From positions 1 to 32,656 of the forward strand of contig CAMZDZ010000008.1 of NCBI GenBank assembly GCA_947305535.1: a stretch of 32,656 nt of DNA, written 5' to 3'. Below the pieces are notes generated by a model, which saw nothing but the letters and a program-made list of their open reading frames with translations, did not search any database and was not told the origin of the DNA. The position numbers were made by a program, and so were the translations under genes. Positions 22,427 to 30,812 of this stretch are shown here, one piece after another. This DNA comes from an uncultured Fibrobacter sp. GTDB taxonomy: Bacteria > Fibrobacterota > Fibrobacteria > Fibrobacterales > Fibrobacteraceae. Positions within the stretch are counted from its first letter, which is position 1. The number at the start of each line of letters is the position of its first letter.

Positions 22427-24514
22427 ATGAAAAAGATGCACAAGAACCTCTTCCTCGCAGCGGTCTGCTCAAGCGCGATGCTCATGGCTTGCTCCGAGGA
22501 CTCGGACACTGTCACCAATAGCTCTGCCGATGGTTCCGACATGATTGCGGAACAGGACACCGTCTTTGTCCACGATTCGGTAGAAGTCAAGGTGAAGGTC
22601 AAGGATACGGTCATCGTCAACGACACCCTCGTTCTCAGGGACACCGTAAATATGCAGGACACGGTCGTTGTCAATGATTCCAAGGAAGCGAAGGAATCGG
22701 ATTTCGTATTCGAGAAGGGCTCAATTTCGGGCGTGTCGCAGAAGGGACCTTTCGCGAAGGGCTCCAGCGTGACGGCTTATGAACTGGACGGCTCGAATTC
22801 GCTGAACCAGACGGGACGCTCCTTCAACGGGACGATTTCTTCGGATGACGGTTCCTTCAAAATCAAGAACGTCTCTCTCGTATCTTCGTATGTGCATCTG
22901 ACGGCAACCGGAACGTTCCGTGACGAAATGACCGGGAAAAAATCCGAAAGTCCCATCACGCTCCGCGCCCTTTCGGACCTGGAAGGTGGCCGCACCAGCG
23001 TGAACGTGAACCTGGTTACGCACCTGGAATACGACCGCGTGGCTTACCTCCTCGACGAAAATCCCACAATGACGCTCGCCGAAGCCAAGGAACAGGCCGA
23101 AAAGGAAATCTTTGCGATGTTCCATATCGATGCGGACCAGTTCGGCTCTTCGGAAGACCTGGACATCTTCGGCAAGAACGACGCCAATGCCGCCCTGCTT
23201 GCGGTCTCCACGATTCTGCCGACCGGCCACTCCGCAAGCGAGATTATGGAACGCCTTACCGCCTTGAGCCTGGACATGGCCGAAGACGGGACCTGGGACG
23301 CCAAGGAAACGCTGGACTCGTTGGCCTTCTGGGCGCAGGAAACCGATTTGACGGGAAAGCTCCCGACCATCCGCAACAACGTCCTTTCCTGGAAAATCAG
23401 CGAGGACGTGCCCGACTTCGAAAAGTATGTGCGCCTGTACTGGAACAAGTACTTCGACTTCGGCGTGTGCGGCAAGGACGCTCCCGTGGGCACGGTGAAG
23501 AGCATGCCTAAGGGCGTTTCCGTGAAGGACGAAAATGTCCGCTATACCTGCGTGGATTCCGCCGCCGTCGGTAAAGTCTGGCGCGTCGCCGACGACATCG
23601 AGAAGGATACGATGGGCCTTGGCCGCGGATTCGAAGAAGGCGATTTGCACAAGGGCCTTATCAATGAGGATAGCTTGTACGTATTTGACAATGGAGGATT
23701 CAGGCATGCAGGGGACCGTGAAATTTACTTGAACAAGGGTTGCACAATAGCGACTGAAGGGAAAACTCTCAAGCAAGAATACTCCGCTTATATCTGCACG
23801 AAAGGCTTGTGGGAATTCGATTTTGAAAATTCCGACAAGGGAACCGTGAATGACGGCTTCGACGACCATGTCTACAAGACAGTCGGTATCGGTGGCCAGC
23901 TCTGGATGGCCGAAAACGTGAAGTACAATCTAAACAATAGATTCTACTGCTTTGAGAAGGATGCCGATAATTGCGAAACCTACGGCACAACGTTCGATAT
24001 CTTCACATTCCATGACGCTGTAGAATTCGATCCGAGTGATTTGAATGGCGAGTACTTTTATCCTACAGGGGATAATGTCAACTACTGCGGCGTTAAGAAC
24101 GGTAAATGCGTCCTGCAGGAAGAACATCAGGGCATTTGCCCGGTAGGCTACCATCTCCCGAGTGCGGCCGAGTTTGAAGAATTGATGGCTTATGTGGACC
24201 TGTTTAATGGCGACGAAAATGTGGCCACTTCCCTGAAGTCGAAAGATGGATGGACGGACGCGAACGCAGCCGGTACGGACCGTTTCGGGTTCAACGCATT
24301 CCCTGGTGGATACGAAGAAGCAAGCTATGGTCGTAAAACAGTGGCTGAAATGGGCATTGAAAGTACGTTCTGGGTAAAATCGAACAATGGAGGACTGAAT
24401 GGTTTGAATGTCAAATATTTCTCGTTGGATGCGAATTCGGCATCGATTAAACCAAACACGTTGGGCGCCGACCTTCACTACGCCCGCTGCCTGAAGAACA
24501 AGAACGGTATTTAA
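22427..24514 (+). CDS. FISUMP-domain (TIGR02145) surface lipoprotein
   Basis: This 695-residue lipoprotein has LMAC at residues 19-22. A linker (about 43-86) repeats the unit D-T-V-x-V-x-D. A carboxypeptidase-regulatory-like or Ig-like part (about 97-180, ISGVSQKGPFAKGSSVTAYE) and a helical part (about 200-330) follow. From about residue 479 the protein is a FISUMP domain: DHVYKTVGIGGQLWMAENV, then GICPVGYHLPSAAEFEELM, ending near RCLKNKNG. The domain is named for its abundance in Fibrobacter succinogenes; its function is unknown, though it is usually on surface proteins. AAAGGAG lies seven bases before the ATG. Base composition falls from roughly 60-65% GC in the N-terminal part to about 35-45% after roughly 23650, suggesting domain exchange. 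Confidence 0.85.
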   Translation: MKKMHKNLFLAAVCSSAMLMACSEDSDTVTNSSADGSDMIAEQDTVFVHDSVEVKVKVKDTVIVNDTLVLRDTVNMQDTVVVNDSKEAKESDFVFEKGSISGVSQKGPFAKGSSVTAYELDGSNSLNQTGRSFNGTISSDDGSFKIKNVSLVSSYVHLTATGTFRDEMTGKKSESPITLRALSDLEGGRTSVNVNLVTHLEYDRVAYLLDENPTMTLAEAKEQAEKEIFAMFHIDADQFGSSEDLDIFGKNDANAALLAVSTILPTGHSASEIMERLTALSLDMAEDGTWDAKETLDSLAFWAQETDLTGKLPTIRNNVLSWKISEDVPDFEKYVRLYWNKYFDFGVCGKDAPVGTVKSMPKGVSVKDENVRYTCVDSAAVGKVWRVADDIEKDTMGLGRGFEEGDLHKGLINEDSLYVFDNGGFRHAGDREIYLNKGCTIATEGKTLKQEYSAYICTKGLWEFDFENSDKGTVNDGFDDHVYKTVGIGGQLWMAENVKYNLNNRFYCFEKDADNCETYGTTFDIFTFHDAVEFDPSDLNGEYFYPTGDNVNYCGVKNGKCVLQEEHQGICPVGYHLPSAAEFEELMAYVDLFNGDENVATSLKSKDGWTDANAAGTDRFGFNAFPGGYEEASYGRKTVAEMGIESTFWVKSNNGGLNGLNVKYFSLDANSASIKPNTLGADLHYARCLKNKNGI

Positions 24515-24540
24515 TCATAACACTCCAAACTCCTCTCCGT

Positions 24541-24569
24541 AAAGGGGGCGCTTCGGCGCCTCCTTTTTT
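24541..24569 (+). terminator. Rho-independent terminator after the FISUMP lipoprotein
   Basis: AAAGGGGGCGC (24541-24551) pairs with GCGCCTCCTTT (24556-24566), with one G-T wobble, around a TTCG tetraloop and is followed by Ts to 24569. It lies 27 bases after the stop codon. Its T-run merges into a TATATT sequence just before the Nudix gene. Confidence 0.88.
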
Positions 24570-24594
24570 ATATTTGAACAAAAGGACAAAATCC

Positions 24595-25083
24595 ATGATC
24601 AACACCACTCTCTGCTATATCGAACAAGACGGCAAATACCTGCTCCTGCACCGCGTCAAGAAGAAGAACGACATCAACAAGGACAAGTGGATCGGTATCG
24701 GCGGAAAGTTCATGGAATGGGAATCCCCGGAAGACTGCATCCGCAGGGAATGCCTCGAAGAAACAGGCCTCACATTGATCCGTCCCAAGTACCGCGGCAT
24801 CGTCACCTTCATCAGCGACGGCATGGACCAGACGGAATTCATGCACCTGTTCACGGCCACGGAATTCAGCGGGGACCTCAAGGAATGCGACGAAGGCGTA
24901 CTCGAATGGGTCGACAAGGCGAAGGTCCGCGAACTCCCCCACTGGGACGGCGACCTGATTTTCCTCGCGCTGCTCGAAAGGGGCGAGCCGTTCTTCTCGC
25001 TCAAGCTAACATACAAGGGAAGCACACTGACCGAAGCCCTCCTGAACGAGAAAAAAGTCACCCTTTCCGACTTTTGTTGCTAA
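24595..25083 (+). CDS. Nudix hydrolase, MutT/8-oxo-dGTP diphosphatase-like
   Basis: This 162-residue enzyme hydrolyses a nucleoside diphosphate linked to another group. The Nudix box runs from GGKFMEWESPED to RRECLEETGL, fitting G-x5-E-x7-RE-x-x-EE-x-G with the metal-binding glutamates in place; only one usually aliphatic position is a cysteine. The N-terminal NTTLCYIEQDGKYLLLHR and the C-terminal WDGDLIFLALLERGEPFFSLK resemble MutT-like 8-oxo-dGTP diphosphatases of about 155 residues, which sanitise the nucleotide pool. ATG 24595 is preceded by AAAGGA; an in-frame TTG at 24574 is less likely. It appears to be a single-gene unit converging with the pyrophosphatase gene. The substrate is inferred. 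Confidence 0.85.
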   Translation: MINTTLCYIEQDGKYLLLHRVKKKNDINKDKWIGIGGKFMEWESPEDCIRRECLEETGLTLIRPKYRGIVTFISDGMDQTEFMHLFTATEFSGDLKECDEGVLEWVDKAKVRELPHWDGDLIFLALLERGEPFFSLKLTYKGSTLTEALLNEKKVTLSDFCC

Positions 25084-25233
25084 AGGCTAAACGTAAGTTA
25101 ATGTTTACACAAAAGGCGTGTAACGAGAATTTTTCCTTAAAAAAAGGAAAAAAGGTAAACTTTTATACAAAAACGTGACAAAACATCGAAATTTATTTCC
25201 TATATTAAAATCATACTCCAAACCAACCCCATA

Positions 25234-25270
25234 GAAGCCGGTCTAGCAATAGGCCGACTTCTTCATTTTT
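25234..25270 (+). terminator. Probable terminator between the Nudix and pyrophosphatase genes
   Basis: GAAGCCGGTCTA (25234-25245) pairs with TAGGCCGACTTC (25250-25261), with one mismatch and one wobble, around a GCAA (GNRA) tetraloop. TTCATTTTT follows on the plus strand. The rest of the 25084-25285 gap is AT-rich and holds two weaker inverted repeats, TTACAC/GTGTAA near 25105-25122 and a T/A-rich one near 25130-25155. On the minus strand no T-run follows this hairpin. Confidence 0.5.
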
Positions 25271-25285
25271 GGGGAAATTCGGGAT

Positions 25286-27652
25286 TTAGAACAGGAAACC
25301 GCCAAAACGGGCGATGACACCGGCAAAAACCACGCTCACCATGGTCATGAGCTTGATGAGGATATTCAGCGAGGGGCCCGCGGTATCCTTGAACGGATCG
25401 CCCACGGTATCGCCAACGACGGCGGACTTGTGCGTATCGGAGCCCTTGCCGCCGTAGTTGCCCTTCTCGACAAACTTTTTCGCGTTGTCCCAGGCTCCGC
25501 CCGCATTGTTGAGCATCGTCGCAAGGGCGAATCCGCTGGCAAGACCACCGACAAGCAGGCCGAAAACGCCCGCGACACCCATGAACAAGCCGACAACCAC
25601 GGGAACAATCACGGCTATCAAAGACGGGAGCACCATTTCGCGCTGGGCACCGGCAGTCGATATCTCGACGCAACGTGCGTAATCGGGTTGTCCCGTACCT
25701 TCCATGATGCCCGGAATCTCGCGGAACTGGCGGCGGACTTCCTCCACCATCGCGCTCGCGGCGCGGCCCACGGCCTTGATGGTCAGCGCGCAGAAGATGA
25801 ATCCCATCATCGCGCCGATAAAGAGACCGCCGAGCAGCATCGGGTTCATGAGATTTAGGTTGTACACATGCATGAAATCCGTGTAGTTGACGCGGCTCGC
25901 CACCATGCCGATCAGGTCGCCGTTCGCCGAGATGGCGCGGGTTCCCTCGTCCAAAAGCTTCACACCGGGGATATCCGCGACAACCTTCATGAGGTCGTCG
26001 GCGTGGTTCACGAACGCGACCTGCCCCACGCGCCATACGCCTTCGGCGGAAGACGCGAGGTGGCCAATCCAAATCTTGATTTCTTCGACGTAAGACGCAA
26101 GCAGTGCCATCGCGGTCAAGGCGGCAGAACCGATAGCGAAGCCCTTGCCCGTCGCCGCCGTCGTGTTCCCGAGCTGGTCGAGTTCGTCGGTGCGAGCACG
26201 CACCTTCTCGTCGAGCCCGGCCATTTCGGCATTACCGCCGGCATTGTCGGCAATCGGGCCGAACGCGTCCGTGGCCAGCGTGATGCCCAGCGTGCTGAGC
26301 ATACCGACCGCGGCGAAACCGACGCCGTAGAGGCCCATGGCCATGTTCTGGAATCCGCCCGCACAGCCGAACGCGGCGATGATGCCGATAACGATCGTCA
26401 CCACGGGAAGTCCCGTCGAGAACATGCCCACGGAAATGCCGTCGATAATCGTCGTCGCGGCTCCGAGCTTGGCCTGCCCCGCAATCCCGCGGGTGGGCTT
26501 GTAGGCGTCGGAGGTGTAGTATTCGGTGAACTGGCCGATCAGCACGCCCGCGGCAAGCCCCGAGAGCACGGAGCCGAAGATGCCTATCGAGATGAAGTCG
26601 AACTTCACGAGCACGAGGAGCGCAATCAGGACCAGCACGGACGAGCCGAGCGTACCCGTCAAAAGCGATCGAAGCAGGGACTTGGTGTCGGCATCTTCCT
26701 TGGTCCGCACCATGAATATCCCGACAATCGAAAGGATGATGCCGATGGCCGCGACGAGCATCGGCGAAATCACGTATGTCAATCCGCCCGGCAGTGCGGC
26801 ACCCAGCGCAGCCGTCGCGAGGATGGAACCGCAGTAGGATTCGTAGAGGTCGGCGCCCATGCCGGCCACGTCGCCGACGTTGTCGCCCACATTGTCCGCA
26901 ATCGTCGCCGGGTTGCGCGGGTCGTCTTCCGGGATACCGGCTTCCACCTTGCCGACAAGGTCGGCGCCGACATCCGCCGCCTTCGTGTAAATGCCGCCGC
27001 CCACACGCGCGAACAGCGCCTGGAGCGACGCACCCATGCCGAACGTGAGCATTGTCGTCGTAATTTCGACCATCTTGCCGTGACGCCATGCATCGTTATT
27101 GATAAGCGCATCCGACCAGCCGCCTAGCGAAAGCTTGGCGGCGATATCCGCGCCGAAACCGAACACGTTGTTGTCGTAGATGTAGTTGAGCGCGAAGAAC
27201 CAGGCCGAAATATCGAGCAGGCCGAAACCCACCACGACAAGGCCCATCACCGCACCGCTGCGGAACGCGATAACCAGCCCGCGGTTCAGGCTGCTTATCG
27301 CGCCCTGCGCCGTGCGGGCGCTCGCATACGTGGCAGTCTTCATGCCCAAAAAGCCGCAGAGCCCGCTAAAGAAGCCGCCCGTAAGGAAGGCCACCGGCAC
27401 GAACGGATTCTGTACCTTGAAGAAGGCCAGCACCACGAAAATGAGGAACAGCGCGGCAAACACGATCGAGACCGTCTTGTACTGCCGTCTCAGATAAGCG
27501 TACGCGCCCATACGAACGTACCGAGCGATGGAGCGCATCTTGTCGGTGCCGGAGGGTTGCCTTATCATCTTCTTGAAGAAATTGTAAGCCATGCACAAGG
27601 CGAATACGGCGGCGACAGGAACGAAAAACCAATAGCTTGGAATCGTGATCAT
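25286..27652 (-). CDS. hppA: Membrane-bound (ion-pumping) pyrophosphatase, K+-dependent type
   Basis: This 788-residue integral membrane protein couples pyrophosphate hydrolysis to pumping H+ or Na+. About sixteen hydrophobic segments can be seen. The substrate site is unmistakable: [20 protein letters not shown], then [19 protein letters not shown], and near the C-terminus [37 protein letters not shown] has alanine after NTT, the feature of the K+-dependent subfamily, whose members pump H+ or Na+ (or both); the ion cannot be settled by eye. The end, FGGFLF, follows the family's usual last helix. GAGG lies just before the ATG. It is monocistronic, facing the Nudix gene. Confidence 0.95.
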   Translation of the reverse strand: MITIPSYWFFVPVAAVFALCMAYNFFKKMIRQPSGTDKMRSIARYVRMGAYAYLRRQYKTVSIVFAALFLIFVVLAFFKVQNPFVPVAFLTGGFFSGLCGFLGMKTATYASARTAQGAISSLNRGLVIAFRSGAVMGLVVVGFGLLDISAWFFALNYIYDNNVFGFGADIAAKLSLGGWSDALINNDAWRHGKMVEITTTMLTFGMGASLQALFARVGGGIYTKAADVGADLVGKVEAGIPEDDPRNPATIADNVGDNVGDVAGMGADLYESYCGSILATAALGAALPGGLTYVISPMLVAAIGIILSIVGIFMVRTKEDADTKSLLRSLLTGTLGSSVLVLIALLVLVKFDFISIGIFGSVLSGLAAGVLIGQFTEYYTSDAYKPTRGIAGQAKLGAATTIIDGISVGMFSTGLPVVTIVIGIIAAFGCAGGFQNMAMGLYGVGFAAVGMLSTLGITLATDAFGPIADNAGGNAEMAGLDEKVRARTDELDQLGNTTAATGKGFAIGSAALTAMALLASYVEEIKIWIGHLASSAEGVWRVGQVAFVNHADDLMKVVADIPGVKLLDEGTRAISANGDLIGMVASRVNYTDFMHVYNLNLMNPMLLGGLFIGAMMGFIFCALTIKAVGRAASAMVEEVRRQFREIPGIMEGTGQPDYARCVEISTAGAQREMVLPSLIAVIVPVVVGLFMGVAGVFGLLVGGLASGFALATMLNNAGGAWDNAKKFVEKGNYGGKGSDTHKSAVVGDTVGDPFKDTAGPSLNILIKLMTMVSVVFAGVIARFGGFLF

Positions 27653-27824
27653 GTGGACCTCATTTTAGGCAGATGTATTACGGGAAAAAAGCCTAGAATT
27701 AATCTATCACAAAAAATTCCAAAAGAAATATGTTTTTTAATTATTTGCAAAAAAATGTCAATACACAAAAAGGCATTATTCCAATTTGTACCAAGACATT
27801 TCCAGAACAAATTTTGTAAAGTCG

Positions 27825-28619
27825 CTAGAGTTTGCCGCGACGCAGGGCACGGATGTTCTTCGGGAGCACTTCCTTGTGCCACTTGATCCATTCATCGTAA
27901 TAGATGTAGTGCCTTTCGCGCTGGCGGAACGTCCGGCCATGAACGATACGGCGTCCGCCGCGCATCTCGACCGGGACAACGATGTGCAGGCACTCATGGT
28001 AGACGACCCCGGCCACCGCGTAGAATGGGCAGTTCGCGGCGTCGTAGCCCCTGCTGATGCTGATCAGGTGGAAATCCTCGCCCGTGATCGGGTCCTTGCG
28101 GAGCGAATGGAAACTGAGCCCGCCAACCCTGTTGCTCCAGGTGATGCGGCACGAGAGCGCCCCTTCAAAATAAGTCTCGTTGATGGCGGCCAGCACCTGC
28201 GAAAGGTTGTGGTACTTGCCCTGCGGGCATATCGGCGGGATGCGTCCCTTGCTTTCGACAGGCTTTTCGCCCCGGTCGACCAGGACCTGGTCCACCACGG
28301 CCCAGAACCGCGTCACCAGATCCTTCGTGATAGCCTTGTTCTTCGCAGTCTTGCGGCGGACGGCATGTTCGGCCCATTCGGCAGCCAGCTCGCGTGCCGG
28401 CGCGAACTCCGGGGACTTCATGTACTCGGGAAGCACAACCTCCGGGTGCCCGAAAAGGAACGCCCCCTTGCAGCGGATGCTCTTCTTGAGGAGCGGGCTG
28501 TAGTGGAAGCGCACGAGCCCGTTTGCCGAGCAGTTCGGCGAGATGCCGGAATCGCGCGCGGCCTCGGGGTCCGCCTTGGGCGCACCGAACAGGTCCATCT
28601 GGAAATCAAACAGTCCCAT
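27825..28619 (-). CDS. SprT-like zinc metallopeptidase domain protein
   Basis: This 264-residue protein contains VYHECLHIVV with an HExxH zinc motif at residues 208-212 and a possible third ligand in VHGRTF (His227). Upstream, LAAINETYFEGALSCRITWS (143-162) matches the start of SprT-like domains, where the N-Y-F-x-G-x-L-x-x-x-I-x-W pattern is typical. The N-terminal 120 residues are not recognised. SprT/Spartan relatives act on DNA-protein crosslinks in eukaryotes; the bacterial role is poorly known. The ATG at 28619 overlaps the YkgJ-family stop (TGATG), so the two are coupled. An in-frame extension upstream to 28895 would overlap that gene and is rejected. Confidence 0.75.
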   Translation of the reverse strand: MGLFDFQMDLFGAPKADPEAARDSGISPNCSANGLVRFHYSPLLKKSIRCKGAFLFGHPEVVLPEYMKSPEFAPARELAAEWAEHAVRRKTAKNKAITKDLVTRFWAVVDQVLVDRGEKPVESKGRIPPICPQGKYHNLSQVLAAINETYFEGALSCRITWSNRVGGLSFHSLRKDPITGEDFHLISISRGYDAANCPFYAVAGVVYHECLHIVVPVEMRGGRRIVHGRTFRQRERHYIYYDEWIKWHKEVLPKNIRALRRGKL

Positions 28620-29371
28620 CAGCGCATCGTCCCCTCGAAGGCGTTCATCGAGAGAAGCCCTCCAAAGAAAGATTCGGGAAGCATGAGCGGGGCGTAGTGC
28701 TCCGAGATGCCGTAGATGGCGTCCTCGATGTTGTCGGGCAGGTAGACGATGTAGCTGTCGTTCTTGTCCGTCTTGAGGAACTCGGGCGTGCAGTACTTGG
28801 GGTCGGTCTCGCTGAAGTACATGCGGCAGGAGACGGGCCGTACGGGATAGATGGTGCAGTCGCCCTTCCCGTCGGAAAAAGGGCACGGGACCCACTCGGA
28901 GAAATAACCGTGGAGAGCCAGGTCCTCGGACTCGTCCTCGGAAGGGTTCTCTTCGTGGAACTTGTTGTAAATCTTCTCGAAAAGCGCGGAACGCGCCTGG
29001 CAGGCCTCCATCACGGAGACAAGGCTGTCGTGGCGGCGGAGTTCCCCGTATATGTATATGAGCTCGAACGGGGAGACGGACATGGGGTAATGGTGGCAGC
29101 AGTTACCGCAGGCTGCCCTGCACTGGATGGGGCGCGGCTGCTGGGGCAACACGGCGGCCAGGTAGCGGGCGAAGTTCTCGTGGAAAGCCTTGGTGAATGC
29201 GACTATTTCGGGTATCTGCTCGGACAAATTATCCGGGCCGATGGCGTTTTCCCTCCCCAGGGCTTTGGCCAGGGCGTCGAGGCGGTCCCTCTCGGCGAGC
29301 AAGAGGGCGGAAAGGCGCATCTCGGCATGCCTGTAGGCCTTTGTTGGGAAATAATCGCGGTACATGTCCAT
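28619..29371 (-). CDS. YkgJ-family cysteine-cluster protein
   Basis: This 250-residue protein has the cysteine pattern of the YkgJ/CxxCxxCC family, thought to chelate zinc or iron. CRAACGNCC gives Cys84, 88, 91 and 92; CPF and DCTIYPVRPVSC give 163, 172 and 182; and Cys194 follows in DPKYC. The N-terminal 80 residues look helical and unremarkable. The function is not established; related domains have been suggested to protect or mature metal centres. The start is the ATG at 29371, with TATATTTG ending seven bases before it and no visible Shine-Dalgarno. The stop overlaps the SprT-like start by one base, so both are in one transcript. Confidence 0.82.
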   Translation of the reverse strand: MDMYRDYFPTKAYRHAEMRLSALLLAERDRLDALAKALGRENAIGPDNLSEQIPEIVAFTKAFHENFARYLAAVLPQQPRPIQCRAACGNCCHHYPMSVSPFELIYIYGELRRHDSLVSVMEACQARSALFEKIYNKFHEENPSEDESEDLALHGYFSEWVPCPFSDGKGDCTIYPVRPVSCRMYFSETDPKYCTPEFLKTDKNDSYIVYLPDNIEDAIYGISEHYAPLMLPESFFGGLLSMNAFEGTMR

Positions 29372-29501
29372 ATTGACACAAATATATTTTTATAAAAGCG
29401 TCAAAACTACCCGTAATTAGGCATTTCACAAAAAAAATCGGGCCAACGTAATAAAAAACAAATATTTTTGAATTAAAATGTTATCTTTAAAGGAAACGGA
29501 A

Positions 29502-30809
29502 GTGTCGAGAACTTATATGAGACGCACAAAGCATGTTCATTTTTTTATGATCGCCGCAATCGTTGCGACTTGTATCGTCGGTTGTAACATTTTCAACCCT
29601 TCAAATCAGGAACGAGTCGACGATGACGACACCGACGCCCTGATATACGAAGGCTACATCGACATCCAGAGAGCGGAATACACCCGTGCCGCCTACAACT
29701 TCTCGAGAGCGATCCATTCCGACTCCGCCAGTTCGCGCGCCTGGTACGGGCTAGCCAAGGCCGTCCTGAACCAGTACGGGCTGAACGTGTTCGAAATGCT
29801 CAAGTACGCGAAGACAGAAAACAACACCAACGGCTTCATGAAGATGTCCGACATCGAAGTGGAAAAATACCGCGTCGGAATCGACACCGTCATCAAGGTC
29901 ATCGACCAGTTTATCGACCGCGACACGACCGACAGGACAGACAAGAAAATCCGCTTCTCGACCATCGCTAACAGCTACACCATCCTCCAGCTCGCCAATG
30001 TCGCCATCCTTATCCGCAAGGCGACCTCCAACACGGCGGAGATGTTCAACTACGACGTGTCCTCCAACCAGATCGCCATCGACTGGAGCAGCCTGCACAA
30101 CCTCCCCACAAACGAGGCCGTGGAGACCGTGAACGCCCTTGCATCCAGCGCCCAGGCCCTCAAGGCCGACCCCGACAACACCTTCCCCATCTTCCGCAGT
30201 TTCTTGCCCGGTTCCGACACCGTCCCGGACGACGAGTTCAAGGATGGCGCGCTCGCCATCACGGACCAGATTATCGAAATGTCCAGCAACCTGGACGAAA
30301 ATCCGGACCGCGCCAGCGTGTTCATCAGTGTCGGCAACGGGATCGATGACGACGGAGACGGATGCGTCGACGAAGAAATCTGGGACGGCCAGGACAACGA
30401 CGGGGACGGCGAAGTCGACGAAGACCAGCGTCCGGGCTCGGTCCTGGTATTCAAGACCCACTGGGCCAAGCGTGCCGTGGCCTCGCTGAAGATTCCCGAA
30501 GGGAGCATCTACGAGACCCTGGACATCGACAGGAACGGAATCGCGAAGGAGCCCAACGAATGGGAATTCCTCTTTGCCGAACCGGACGACCGTGACGCCG
30601 CCAAGGACCACCGCCTGAAATTCGCCATGAACATCCCGTTCGTGCCCGGCCCGAACGGCGACTTCATCCAGAACAAGGAACTCGCCCGTACGGACACCGA
30701 CATAAACAACATCCGGTACGACCTGGCATGGCGCAAGGCCAACATCGGCGGCTGCTGGTTGAACTACACCGATGCCGACTTCTTCAACTGGTTCCAAGGG
30801 AGGAACTAG
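29502..30809 (+). CDS. TPR-like lipoprotein with acidic metal-binding motifs
   Basis: This protein of about 435 residues has a lipoprotein signal peptide ending CIVGC. After a DDDDTD stretch, DIQRAEYTRAAYNFSRAIH and ASSRAWYGLAKAVL look like a TPR pair. Near residues 285-310 the segment GIDDDGDGCVDEE, then DGQDNDGDGEVDED, repeats the D-x-D-G-D-G calcium-loop pattern seen in thrombospondin-type-3-like and related motifs. The C-terminus (INNIRYDLAWRKANIGGCW) is not recognised. Start: GTG 29502 has AAAGGA seven bases upstream; ATG 29478 and ATG 29517 are alternatives. The next gene, an outer-membrane barrel, starts three bases after the stop, so a lipoprotein-barrel complex is plausible. Confidence 0.68.
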   Translation: MSRTYMRRTKHVHFFMIAAIVATCIVGCNIFNPSNQERVDDDDTDALIYEGYIDIQRAEYTRAAYNFSRAIHSDSASSRAWYGLAKAVLNQYGLNVFEMLKYAKTENNTNGFMKMSDIEVEKYRVGIDTVIKVIDQFIDRDTTDRTDKKIRFSTIANSYTILQLANVAILIRKATSNTAEMFNYDVSSNQIAIDWSSLHNLPTNEAVETVNALASSAQALKADPDNTFPIFRSFLPGSDTVPDDEFKDGALAITDQIIEMSSNLDENPDRASVFISVGNGIDDDGDGCVDEEIWDGQDNDGDGEVDEDQRPGSVLVFKTHWAKRAVASLKIPEGSIYETLDIDRNGIAKEPNEWEFLFAEPDDRDAAKDHRLKFAMNIPFVPGPNGDFIQNKELARTDTDINNIRYDLAWRKANIGGCWLNYTDADFFNWFQGRN

Positions 30810-30812
30810 GCA

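Noticed and set aside
25201-25270. Possible small RNA: TATATT followed by a hairpin with T-run
   Set aside because: A -35 at the right distance is missing (GTGACA is 20 bases away) and the hairpin is adequately explained as a terminator of the Nudix transcript.
25868-27127. A 419-codon plus-strand frame antisense to the pyrophosphatase gene
   Set aside because: Composition is His/Arg/Ala-rich noise, while the minus strand encodes an unmistakable pyrophosphatase.
27756-27761. TTGACA on the minus strand before the pyrophosphatase gene
   Set aside because: The nearest TATATT-like hexamer is 23 bases away, too far for a standard promoter; the real promoter was not identified.
28620-28895. N-terminal extension of the SprT-like protein
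   Set aside because: It would overlap the YkgJ-family gene over 276 bases; the TGATG-coupled ATG at 28619 is the sensible start.
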